Origin: an uncultured bacterium
GTDB taxonomy: Bacteria; Bacillota; Clostridia; Lachnospirales; Lachnospiraceae
DNA: 64,000 nt
Direction of reading: 5' to 3'
Assembly: GCA_905215405.1 (NCBI GenBank)
Contig: CAJMQE010000005.1
Location: 19,059 to 83,058, forward strand
Below the pieces are notes generated by a model. That model was given only the letters and a program-made list of their open reading frames with translations. It was not told where the DNA came from and made no database searches. Below are positions 16,190-24,120 of the stretch, piece by piece (positions within the stretch are counted from its first letter, which is position 1; every line of letters begins with the position of its first letter). A program made the translations under genes and the position numbers.

Positions 16190-18028
16190 TTATTTTACTA
16201 CAATGTCCGTTCCATATTCTTTCAAAAATATCTGACGGTACTTTTCATAAGTATCCTTCGGATCTTTTCTCATGGTCGTTTCATGTAATACCCACATATC
16301 TGTATCAACGATACAGCCGATCTGCAAACCATTTCTGGCAAACTCCAGTCCCTGTGATATATCATAAAAATGCCATCCGTCGAACAGATCCTCTCTCCAG
16401 CGAATATCCTCCTTTGTAACAAGCAGAATCCCATCTAGGCTCTGTACCGGTGCATACCCCTGTTTCTGATATTTTTCAAACTTTGCTCTTTTAACAGCTG
16501 ACTCTTGGTCTTCTTTATTACCTTCTCTGTTGCCTTCTTTATTACCTTTTCTATTACATTCTTTATTACCATTTTTATCAGAAAGTGCCTCTGCCAGACT
16601 GTTGGATGCCAGCATTGTCAAAATAGCCTCCTGATAACAGGTCATACAGAGTCCATCACGGTCCGCTTTCCACCATACCGCGTCCGCCTCCAGCTTTTCA
16701 CAACCGGCAATTCCCAGCATTGCCGGAGCATTTTCCTGCTGCATCATAGCCACTACGTCCTGAATAAATGCAGGATGAATCAGAAATGTATCATGATGCA
16801 TATAGGTCTTATACTTTGCATTACTTCGATTCATCGCATAATTATAAGCCGCAGCCATACCTGGCGCATTCCACACAACAAGAACCTCTGCTGTCCACCC
16901 TTTGGGAATGATCAGATGTCTGAGATAAATAATGACTTCTTCACTATAAAGTTTGTCATTGGAGCAGAAAATGAACGCCATCTTTTTGCTGTCCTTTTTA
17001 TGCTCTACCTCTACCGATTCTTTTTGTTCTTTATAATTCAGATGCGTGATCTGTAACTGATTATCCTCACATTTCGTAAACTGTTCTGTCCAAAAAATAT
17101 ATCCTGCATACTTTTTCCCATACTGATGGTCAAATGCAGCATAGTTTTCCAGCAACTGAATCTGTTCCTCACTAATTGCCTTCTCTTCTACCAGCCCATC
17201 ATGCAGCTTAATAAGCATATCTGAAAAGAGCCAGTCCGGAACACTGTATTTTGTGACTACGACCAGCATATCCACGGAAATATCATGCTTTTCCATATAA
17301 GAGCAAAGTGCTCTCATACTTTCCGGCAGACCGAACCATACACGTCTGATATAGAATTTCAAATTTGTATAATGTTGCTTAAATGTTGCAAGGTCAAAGC
17401 GATATACAGCTGATTTATCGTGCTCTCTGCCCGTATTTTCATTGCAGAGCGTAACTTCCAGCTGCATGTATAACAACAGATTATTTTCTGTCAGAAAGAT
17501 CCTGCCAAGTTCCTGATCGTCATGAAAGAGATACTTTCCGAGGAACTCCGATGTTTTATGAACTTCCCCCATACGGATTCTATCCCGGATCACATCTTCA
17601 AGCGCAACACCAAGTCGATATGAAGAAATTTCTTCTCCTGTCCCACAGTTTTCAGCCATATCCGCAATTATCTGACGGTCCTGGTTATCCGTACATAAAA
17701 AAAGCGCCAGTTGATAGAGAATACTTGCATGTTCTGCATCCCCTGCTGCCTGTCTGTGTTGTGCCCGCATCAAATAGAGTTCATAGTTATTACAGTCCTT
17801 CTGCAATGTTTCCAGAATCAGCCTGTCGCTTTTCTGTTCTTCTCCCATCTGATAGAGAATCTCGGCCTCATAAATATATTTTTCTATGCCTTCCTGTCCT
17901 GTCTGAATCCATTCTTCACACAATCGTCTGGCTTCATCAAGCGCTCCGGCAGACAGACAAATATTTATCTGCTCCTCATATGAATTCTCCGCTTTCACCT
18001 CTGTATCTTTCACGTTTTTCTCCTTCAC
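16190..18028 (-). CDS. fused helical-repeat and GT2-like glycosyltransferase
   Basis: 612 residues. Residues ~20-350 are helical, TPR-like repeats; residues ~355-612 are the Glyco_tranf_2_5-like domain (MAFIFCSNDKLYSEEV, NRSNAKYKTYMHHDTFLIH, WHFYDISQGLEF). It is the one-polypeptide counterpart of the two genes at 14727-16053. Inserted into the GT domain near residues 480-507 is a low-complexity GNKE-type repeat, coded by five 12-bp units, which the short paralogue lacks. The start overlaps the GT2 gene upstream by ATGA. The role in glycan assembly or direct flagellin modification is inference. Confidence 0.75.
   Translation of the reverse strand: MKEKNVKDTEVKAENSYEEQINICLSAGALDEARRLCEEWIQTGQEGIEKYIYEAEILYQMGEEQKSDRLILETLQKDCNNYELYLMRAQHRQAAGDAEHASILYQLALFLCTDNQDRQIIADMAENCGTGEEISSYRLGVALEDVIRDRIRMGEVHKTSEFLGKYLFHDDQELGRIFLTENNLLLYMQLEVTLCNENTGREHDKSAVYRFDLATFKQHYTNLKFYIRRVWFGLPESMRALCSYMEKHDISVDMLVVVTKYSVPDWLFSDMLIKLHDGLVEEKAISEEQIQLLENYAAFDHQYGKKYAGYIFWTEQFTKCEDNQLQITHLNYKEQKESVEVEHKKDSKKMAFIFCSNDKLYSEEVIIYLRHLIIPKGWTAEVLVVWNAPGMAAAYNYAMNRSNAKYKTYMHHDTFLIHPAFIQDVVAMMQQENAPAMLGIAGCEKLEADAVWWKADRDGLCMTCYQEAILTMLASNSLAEALSDKNGNKECNRKGNKEGNREGNKEDQESAVKRAKFEKYQKQGYAPVQSLDGILLVTKEDIRWREDLFDGWHFYDISQGLEFARNGLQIGCIVDTDMWVLHETTMRKDPKDTYEKYRQIFLKEYGTDIVVK
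16510..16569 (-). repeat. in-frame 12-bp tandem repeat (5 units) coding for GNKE-type tetrapeptides
   Basis: Five units of about CTTCTTTATTAC on the plus strand encode GNKE/CNRK/GNKE/GNRE/GNKE on the minus strand, inside the GT domain of the 612-residue protein. The unit is a multiple of three, so copy-number change would keep the frame and alter loop length only. Confidence 0.9.
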
Positions 18029-19038
18029 TTTCCATTTCCGCTGTTCATGCCCAGCACCAGTCCTACAAGCTGTTGTGGGTCATAATCATTTGCTTCAGCG
18101 ATTGCAAGATCATCCTGCTCTATTTTTTCTCTGATATAAGGATTATCATATCCTGCTGTCACATACTTTTTGCGCATATTCGCCAGTTCCTGCAGTTTCT
18201 GTAAATGTTCCTCATCACATTTTCCCTGCTGCTTCATATCACTCAATGCCATAATTACCGCATATACATACATCTGTGTCTGTTGGTATTCAACTGCCTG
18301 TCTGATCTCCTTATACTTTGGCAACGACATTTCACGATCAGCAATTCCCTGCATTGCACTAAGAATACTGTCACAATAACGTTTCCAGTCTTTTGTTGAT
18401 GACAGGGAATCCTCCGTACTTGTATACTGGTACAATACTTCCTTTACATTTGCAATAGAATCGGCTACTGAAAACAAATAAGTCAGAATATCAGCATCTT
18501 CCAGCACATATTCCGGACGAAATCTGCAATTATTATCAAAAATAAGGGCCTTTCTGAATATTTTGCTCACAAGATATCCACCTGAAACGATCAGCTGACT
18601 CCTTTTATCCCCATTTAATGCGCCACACAGTTCATCTGATGTGTACAAATATGCCTGCTGTTCCTTTTCAAAATAGAATCCGCTGTCAACGATATCACAG
18701 TCCTGCTTTTTTGCTTCCATATATAATTTCTCATACATATGAACATCGACACAATCATCACTGTCCACAAATCCGATATATTCACCTTTTGCTGATTCGA
18801 TTCCAAGATTTCTTGCATTGCCCGGTCCCCTGTTTTCTTTTAGATCAATGATCTTTACCTTTTCGGGGAACTGCTGCTGTGCAGCCTGCATAATCTGCAG
18901 ACTTCTATCTGTAGAACAATCATTGACCAGAATCACTTCTATTTCTGCCAGTGTCTGATTCAGCAGATTTCCAAGGCATCTGGCCAGATACTGTTCCGCA
19001 TTATAGACCGGAACAATTACCGATACTTTATATTCCAT
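18025..19038 (-). CDS. GT2-family glycosyltransferase
   Basis: 337 residues from the ATG at 19038, chosen because GGAG lies about 7 bases upstream and the family opening YKVSVIVPVYNAEQYL follows at once; an upstream frame extension has no site. The GT-A core has LVNDCSTDRS and the metal motif DSDDCVD near residue 90. The C-terminal ~120 residues are helical and unrecognised. It ends in a 4-base overlap with the 612-residue protein, so the two are a translational pair. Likely a glycan-chain glycosyltransferase; sugar unknown. Confidence 0.8.
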   Translation of the reverse strand: MEYKVSVIVPVYNAEQYLARCLGNLLNQTLAEIEVILVNDCSTDRSLQIMQAAQQQFPEKVKIIDLKENRGPGNARNLGIESAKGEYIGFVDSDDCVDVHMYEKLYMEAKKQDCDIVDSGFYFEKEQQAYLYTSDELCGALNGDKRSQLIVSGGYLVSKIFRKALIFDNNCRFRPEYVLEDADILTYLFSVADSIANVKEVLYQYTSTEDSLSSTKDWKRYCDSILSAMQGIADREMSLPKYKEIRQAVEYQQTQMYVYAVIMALSDMKQQGKCDEEHLQKLQELANMRKKYVTAGYDNPYIREKIEQDDLAIAEANDYDPQQLVGLVLGMNSGNGK

Positions 19039-19187
19039 TCTTTTTCTCCAACATTTCCAATTAGTTTTGCTTTCACGATACACATATTTCTCTATTTTAA
19101 ACCAAAATCGGCTTTATTGTTCATTTTCTGCATTTTCTGTCTTTTACCGGTCATCGATTCCTCTTGCGCTTATTTCCCAACCATACA

Positions 19188-20357
19188 TTAAGAATTCATG
19201 ACAATTTCAAGAATTTCCTGTAGACGTTTCTTATAATCATGAAATTCCTTTACTTTGCCATAACCATTATCTGCAATCTGCTGTCTCTGCGCATCATGTT
19301 TGAGATAATATCTGCATTTGCTGACCAGATCATCCTGACTTTCAAAGTATACAAAATCCTCATCCGGTGTAAAATGACGTAGAAAATCTTCCTGATACGT
19401 ACTCACTAGAAATCCATGAGAGCCCATAATATCCATGGCTCGCAAAGGAATTCCTTTTTTGATCGTACGCAGTGCTATATTCAGATTGATCTTACTATAG
19501 CGGAACACATATGGCATATGATCATAGTAATCCACTGGCCCGCAGTTGTGGATCTGTGGTAGATCTGGAGTCTCATTGTAGGTATATAGATTGACATTTA
19601 CCGCTTCTGATAATGCCTGAAGCAGACGAAATCTCTCCTTTTGGGCTATCTTTCTACCCAGAAAATAATCTGCATAAATGTATTCAATCGACTCTATGCC
19701 ATCCGTGTTGGTCTTATAATTCACAATCTTCTGAAATTCTTCGACCACCTCTCTGGTCAGCAATTTCTGAATAAAATATTCTCCGTATACCTGCAGCTGA
19801 CACTCCATAATTCCATCCAGATAGCCTCTGATCTTATCTGGTAACTGTTCTGCATATCGGTCATAGAGATTATGTTTCTCATTGTACATAGAACCAACAA
19901 AGGCCACATCTCCATGAAATCTTTCTTCCATCGCACGTCCATAGGCCATTCCTTCGATTCGATCCATATTTACTGCCAGCGGCATATAATAGACTGTATT
20001 AATTCCACCATTCTTCAATTCAAAATACTGGGAACTGTCGAACAGAAAAATGTAATTGCACTGGTTCACGACCGAACAGCTGTAAAGAGAGACCAGCGGA
20101 TTATCATATACAATGGATACATATTTCAAATCATGTTTCTTACAATTATTTGATACGATCGGACGAAAATTAATTGTAAAAACAAGATCATACCGTTCAT
20201 TTTCCACTACTTTAGCAAATGCTTCATCAAACTCAGCATTTACTCTCTCACTAATTCTCTGATCATCAATACATTTACAGGTATGTCCGAGTTTTGTCAG
20301 ACAATCCACGATATCTTCCGTTCCAAAACCCTTCCAGTTCCAGATTAAAATCTTCAT
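19188..20357 (-). CDS. DUF3880/CgeB-like GT-B glycosyltransferase, copy 3
   Basis: 389 residues with the same plan as the copies at 12034 and 13483: KILIWNWKGFGTEDIVDCL at the start, SIVYDNPLVSLYS, INLNIALRTIKKGIPLRAMD and a GSHGFLVSTYQEDF segment where the others have GCGGF. The start is one base after the stop of neuB, so both are surely one transcript and the enzyme may use the nonulosonic acid or act on a glycan containing it (inference). A 149-base gap separates it from the following GT2 gene. Confidence 0.75.
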   Translation of the reverse strand: MKILIWNWKGFGTEDIVDCLTKLGHTCKCIDDQRISERVNAEFDEAFAKVVENERYDLVFTINFRPIVSNNCKKHDLKYVSIVYDNPLVSLYSCSVVNQCNYIFLFDSSQYFELKNGGINTVYYMPLAVNMDRIEGMAYGRAMEERFHGDVAFVGSMYNEKHNLYDRYAEQLPDKIRGYLDGIMECQLQVYGEYFIQKLLTREVVEEFQKIVNYKTNTDGIESIEYIYADYFLGRKIAQKERFRLLQALSEAVNVNLYTYNETPDLPQIHNCGPVDYYDHMPYVFRYSKINLNIALRTIKKGIPLRAMDIMGSHGFLVSTYQEDFLRHFTPDEDFVYFESQDDLVSKCRYYLKHDAQRQQIADNGYGKVKEFHDYKKRLQEILEIVMNS

Positions 20358-20358
20358 A

Positions 20359-21402
20359 TTACTTACCTATCATTGCTCTTGTCAGCTGCACATCCTGTGC
20401 AATGTCACAGGTTGCTGTTTTTCCAAGCAGTCCTTCAAATTCTTCTGCAGGTATTTCACCTGTCCCAGGTCTCTTGACCCAGATATTCTCCATTGTAAAT
20501 TTTTCCCCTTTGGCAACTGGTCCGATTGAAACTGCTGTTGCAAATGCAAAATCAATTGTGACCTGTTCCTGTGATACAGCTGCCTTTGTTCCTCCCAGCA
20601 TCTTTGGTACCTCGTCCGCAGCTGCCAGAAGTTCCTTTAATTTCTGTTCGTCCATTGAACATACGATATCAGGACCAGTCCGTTCCATCTTATCTGTGAA
20701 ATGTCTTTCTACGAGAGATGCACCCAGTGCCATAGCCGCTATACAGGCATTATTGTTCAAAGAATGATCAGAAAGTCCGATTGGCACACCTTTGAACTCT
20801 TCCATCATTGCCGTCATTGCTCCAAGGCGGATCAATGCTGGATCGGTCGGATACAAATTTGTCGTGTGCATCAACGCATAAGGTACGCTATATTTCTCCA
20901 AAATATTTACAGTCTTGGCAATTGCGGGAATATCATTCATACCAGTTGATACGATCATTGGCTTATGAAACTTCGCAATATGCTCGATCAGTGGGTAATT
21001 ATTGAGTTCTCCTGATCCGATCTTGTATGCTTTTACGCCGAATTTTTCCAGCCTGTCCGCTGCAGCTCTTGAAAACGGTGTACTCAAAAATACCATTCCA
21101 AGGCTCTCCGTATACTCCATCAGTTCCTTTTCTTCCTCTTCTGAAAGTGCACAGCGTGCCATGATATCGTATATAGAATCATTAGAATTTCCAGGAATTA
21201 CTTTCTTTGCGACAGAACACATTTCATCTTCCACAATATGTGTCTGGTGCTTGATCAGACGTGCACCAGCTCTATGTGCTGCATCTACCATTTCTTTTGC
21301 AACCGCAAGACTTCCCTCATGATTGATTCCAATTTCCGGAATAACAAGTGGTCTGCAACCTTTTCCTATCTCTATCTGTCCTATTTTCACAATTCTGTCC
21401 AT
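20359..21402 (-). CDS. neuB: NeuB-family nonulosonic (sialic/legionaminic) acid synthase
   Basis: 347 residues, the usual length. It condenses phosphoenolpyruvate with an N-acyl hexosamine (ManNAc for Neu5Ac, or the 2,4-diacetamido sugar for legionaminic acid). The TIM barrel shows PEIGINHEGSLAVAKEM, GSGELNNYPLI, STGMNDIPAI and GLSDHSL; the C-terminal ~60 residues are the antifreeze-like SAF domain (GEKFTMENIWVKRPGTG). Its partners NeuC and NeuA are divergent, 580 bases away. A sigma-A-type promoter lies ~105 bases upstream. The family does not separate NeuB from LegI by eye; see findings for why Neu5Ac is possible. Confidence 0.85.
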   Translation of the reverse strand: MDRIVKIGQIEIGKGCRPLVIPEIGINHEGSLAVAKEMVDAAHRAGARLIKHQTHIVEDEMCSVAKKVIPGNSNDSIYDIMARCALSEEEEKELMEYTESLGMVFLSTPFSRAAADRLEKFGVKAYKIGSGELNNYPLIEHIAKFHKPMIVSTGMNDIPAIAKTVNILEKYSVPYALMHTTNLYPTDPALIRLGAMTAMMEEFKGVPIGLSDHSLNNNACIAAMALGASLVERHFTDKMERTGPDIVCSMDEQKLKELLAAADEVPKMLGGTKAAVSQEQVTIDFAFATAVSIGPVAKGEKFTMENIWVKRPGTGEIPAEEFEGLLGKTATCDIAQDVQLTRAMIGK

Positions 21403-21505
21403 TTATCTTTATCCATACCTAATTCGACAGTTCCCACTTTTTGTCCGGTTCTTTCGATCTTATTCCGGTATGGCTCCTTTCCGCCTCTATTTTTCTCTAT
21501 CCTTT

Positions 21506-21534
21506 ATTATACCTTAAAGTCAGCTGTTACTCAA
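21506..21534 (-). promoter_or_regulatory. sigma-A-type promoter for neuB and downstream genes
   Basis: On the minus strand TTGAGT (21529-21534) and a perfect TATAAT (21506-21511) are 17 bases apart. Transcription would begin near 21499, giving a leader of roughly 97 bases. Confidence 0.6.
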
Positions 21535-21640
21535 TTTGTTCCTGTTTCTTTCAATTGGTAATTTTCTGCTTGTCCTGTTCTTCACTGGCTTCCTATCTCT
21601 TTTCAAGCATTCATCGCACTCCGGTTGTGCTTTTGGGATG

Positions 21641-21775
21641 CTCTATGCTCTCATAGGTCTGCACTTATGGATTTTACACTCATAGGCCTGCCCTCACGGA
21701 TCTGCTATCATTGGCCTACTCTCATGAATCTGCCCTCACGGATCTGCTCTCCTCTGATTGACCTGCTCTCATGAA
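21641..21775. repeat. degenerate tandem repeat around CTGCCCTCACGGAT
   Basis: Variants of CTGCCCTCACGGAT/CTGCTCTCATGAAT recur five times. CTGCCCTCACGGATCTGCT occurs identically at 21688-21706 and 21730-21748. The units are uneven in spacing, with no constant spacer, so this is not a CRISPR. Confidence 0.6.
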
Positions 21776-21836
21776 TCATATCCCTCATCTGTCAGACGTA
21801 CAAAGGGTCTTCCCATGTTTTCATAGACTTATTCCC

Positions 21837-21863
21837 TATATTTTTCGACAAAAAAGCCGATAT
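21837..21863 (+). promoter_or_regulatory. sigma-28 (motility sigma)-like promoter for neuCA
   Basis: TATA (21837-21840), a 15-base spacer and GCCGATAT (21856-21863) differ from the consensus TAAA-N15-GCCGATAA at two positions. The predicted start is near 21870, about 114 bases before neuC. If real it ties sialic-type sugar synthesis to late flagellar expression. Confidence 0.5.
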
Positions 21864-21983
21864 ACTATATAGTTTTTTACACATTTAAGCTATAATATCT
21901 GTAAATACCAGAATAAAATCACTCTGGCATCTTACAGATCCTATTGATAGAAGATGAATCATTATTATAAATAAGGGAAAGCA

Positions 21984-23126
21984 GTGTACCAGATGAAGAA
22001 AATTTTATTTATTACCGGAACAAGAGCCGATTATGGAAAGATCAAATCCCTGATTCGTGCGATTGAAGATTCCAGTCAGTATGAAGCCTACGTCTACGTT
22101 TCCGGCATGCATTTACTCGAAAAATACGGAAGCACTTATCACGAAGTGCTAAAAGATAACTATACAAATGTATTTGTGGCCCTTGGGCAGCATTACTCGA
22201 CCAGTATGAGCTACAATCTAGGTGATGTAATCTGTAATCTGACCGGTTATGTAGAAAATATCAGGCCCGACATGATCCTTGTACATGGTGACCGCATTGA
22301 CGCTCTTGCGGGTGCAATCGTCGGTGCATTTAACAATATTCTTGTCGGTCATATCGAAGGTGGTGAAATTAGCGGCACTATTGATGATTCAATTCGTCAC
22401 GCTATTTCCAAGTTTGCGCATCTGCATTTTGTATCCAATGAAGAAGCCAGAAAACGACTGATCCAGCTCGGAGAAGATACCAGCCACATCCATGTAATTG
22501 GCTCTCCGGATATTGATCTGATGCTCTCACCAGATCTGCCAGCAAAACAAACAGCGCTCGATTACTACAATATTCCATTTCAACATTATGGAATCTTTAT
22601 GTATCATCCAGTCACGACAGAATACGAGGTCGTTGGCAACCATATTCAGGCTGTTGTGGATGCCCTGATCCAATCTGATCAAAATTACATCGTTATTTAT
22701 CCAAATAACGACCTTGGAACAGAAGTCATTTTAAATGAATACAAACGCTTTGAAGGAAGGACGAACTTCCGTGTCTTTCCATCCATTCGATTTGAATACT
22801 TTTTGACGCTTCTCAAAAATGCTGATTTTATGATCGGCAACAGTAGTGCCGGTATTCGCGAAACAGGCATATACGGCATTCCATCCATTGACATTGGCAC
22901 CCGCCAGAAGAACCGCTATAATCCAGCTATTTTAAAGAATATACAATCAGTTCCAGAAGACACGGAAGCCATTTTGCATGCGATTGCCCACACCGATAGT
23001 CATCGTTTTCAGGGTGGTGGCTTTGGTCTTGGCAACAGTACAGAAGCTTTTATGCATATACTAAATTCTACTGACCTCTGGTCGAAGAATCTGCAGAAAC
23101 ATTTTGTCGATCTGGGCGAACTTTAA
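21984..23126 (+). CDS. neuC: hydrolysing UDP-N-acetylhexosamine 2-epimerase (NeuC/LegG family)
   Basis: 380 residues. NeuC-type enzymes convert UDP-GlcNAc (or its diacetamido relative) to free ManNAc-type sugar plus UDP, feeding NeuB. The Rossmann start is ILFITGTRADYGKIKSL; other family segments are VHGDRIDALAGAI, GHIEGGEISGTIDDSIRHA, GSPDIDLM and IGNSSAGIRETG. The frame begins at GTG 21984, which has AAGGGA about 8 bases upstream; an ATG three codons later is too far from it. neuA follows after 54 bases in the same transcript. Confidence 0.85.
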   Translation: MYQMKKILFITGTRADYGKIKSLIRAIEDSSQYEAYVYVSGMHLLEKYGSTYHEVLKDNYTNVFVALGQHYSTSMSYNLGDVICNLTGYVENIRPDMILVHGDRIDALAGAIVGAFNNILVGHIEGGEISGTIDDSIRHAISKFAHLHFVSNEEARKRLIQLGEDTSHIHVIGSPDIDLMLSPDLPAKQTALDYYNIPFQHYGIFMYHPVTTEYEVVGNHIQAVVDALIQSDQNYIVIYPNNDLGTEVILNEYKRFEGRTNFRVFPSIRFEYFLTLLKNADFMIGNSSAGIRETGIYGIPSIDIGTRQKNRYNPAILKNIQSVPEDTEAILHAIAHTDSHRFQGGGFGLGNSTEAFMHILNSTDLWSKNLQKHFVDLGEL

Positions 23127-23180
23127 ACAGTATCTGTACAAAATTCTGACTTTATAAATGATTGGAGATATGGAGATATT

Positions 23181-23876
23181 ATGTACCAGAATAGAAGAAT
23201 TCTAGCTTTGATTCCTGCCCGTGGTGGAAGCAAAGGAATAAAAAATAAGAATATTATAGATTTGTGCGGCAAACCTCTTCTTTCCTATTCCGTGGAAAGT
23301 GGAATAAATAGTACCTATATTGATGATGTTGTCGTTACGACAGACAGCCCTACAATTGCAGATGTAGCAAAGAACTATGGTGCATGGGTTCCTTTTTTAC
23401 GACCTGATGCTTTGGCTTTAGATACGTCAAAGACTATTGACTGTGTCCTGCATGCAGTGCGAACACTAGAAGATATGGGACATTCCTATGATCTTTGTGT
23501 TCTTCTGCAACCGACTCAGCCACTTCGTACCAGCGAAGATATCGATCAGGCTATCCGAACTTTTTATGAGAAAAATGCGCAAAGTCTGGTATCCGTCTCA
23601 CCCGTGAGCGATGCTCCAGTTCTGATTCGCCAGGTAAATGCAGATGGTACCCTTGTTCATCTGCTCAATCAATCCAGTACCGTAAGGCGACAGGATATGC
23701 AGCCCTACTATGTTGTAAATGGTTGTATCTACATCAACAGGATCTGTGATCTCTGTGAAACAACAAGTTTTAATGATAATCAGACTGCTTTTGTGATGGC
23801 AGAAGATCACTCGGTAGATATCGATGCCCTTGCCGATCTGGCTGTAGCCAGATACTATCTGGAACAGAACAAATAA
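23181..23876 (+). CDS. neuA: CMP-N-acylneuraminate cytidylyltransferase
   Basis: 231 residues, the usual length. It activates the nonulosonic acid with CTP to give the CMP-sugar donor. The P-loop-like start ILALIPARGGSKGIKNKN is diagnostic, followed by GKPLLSYSVESG, VVTTDSPTI, LLQPTQPLRTSEDI and the C-terminal DIDALADLAVA. It is the last gene of the neuCA unit and ends 4 bases before the hairpin at 23881. Neu5Ac versus legionaminic acid specificity cannot be told by inspection. Confidence 0.88.
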   Translation: MYQNRRILALIPARGGSKGIKNKNIIDLCGKPLLSYSVESGINSTYIDDVVVTTDSPTIADVAKNYGAWVPFLRPDALALDTSKTIDCVLHAVRTLEDMGHSYDLCVLLQPTQPLRTSEDIDQAIRTFYEKNAQSLVSVSPVSDAPVLIRQVNADGTLVHLLNQSSTVRRQDMQPYYVVNGCIYINRICDLCETTSFNDNQTAFVMAEDHSVDIDALADLAVARYYLEQNK

Positions 23877-23880
23877 AAAA

Positions 23881-23926
23881 TAACCCCATACCTATCTCTT
23901 TCCATTACGATAAAGGCATGGGGTTA
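23881..23926. terminator. terminator between neuA and maf
   Basis: TAACCCCATACCT pairs with AGGCATGGGGTTA across a ~20-base loop. The U-tract (TTTTTTATTT) is on the minus strand, so it mainly ends leftward transcription from maf; on the plus strand, for neuA, the tract is poor. The 48-bp repeat array therefore lies within the maf transcript. Confidence 0.7.
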
Positions 23927-23962
23927 TGTTCATATTATGTTTCCATTTATATTACCATTTAT

Positions 23963-24115
23963 AGTTCTGTTTACAATTCCATCTATAATTCCGCTTAGAT
24001 TTCTATCTACAGTTCTATTTTCAATTCCATCTATAGTTCCGTTTAGATTTCTATCTACAGTTCTATTTACAATTCCATCTATAGTTCCGTTTAGATTTAT
24101 ATCTACAGTTCTATT
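23963..24115. repeat. 48-bp tandem repeat, three full copies plus a partial one
   Basis: Units start at 23963, 24011, 24059 and 24107 (AGTTCTATTTACAATTCCAT and on), differing at only a few positions. The period is 16 codons. On the minus strand one frame reads NRTVDRNLNGTIDGIV repeatedly and stays open from within the end of maf to a stop at 23930-23932. Confidence 0.9.
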
Positions 24116-24120
24116 TATAT

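Larger units (their letters stand above)
21403..21983. other. 581-base divergent region between neuB and neuC
   Basis: No gene is supported here. It holds a sigma-A-like promoter firing left into neuB (21506-21534), a degenerate tandem repeat block (21641-21775) and a sigma-28-like promoter firing right into neuCA (21837-21863). Small plus-strand frames (for example 21441-21656) have no ribosome site and are rich in Ser/Phe/Leu in the manner of chance frames. Confidence 0.6.

Noticed and set aside
17551..18204. 217-codon plus-strand frame spanning the 612-residue protein and the GT2 gene
   Set aside because: It crosses two well-supported minus-strand genes, is rich in Ser, Leu and Pro as shadows are, and has no ribosome site.
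19105..19112. GCCGATTT, a sigma-28-like -10 ahead of the GT2 gene at 18025
   Set aside because: No TAAA-like -35 is found 14-16 bases upstream (the position reads GCAG).
21641..21775. CRISPR-like repeats
   Set aside because: Units are degenerate, unevenly spaced and lack unique spacers; no cas gene is present. The same holds for the arrays at 23963 and 39067.
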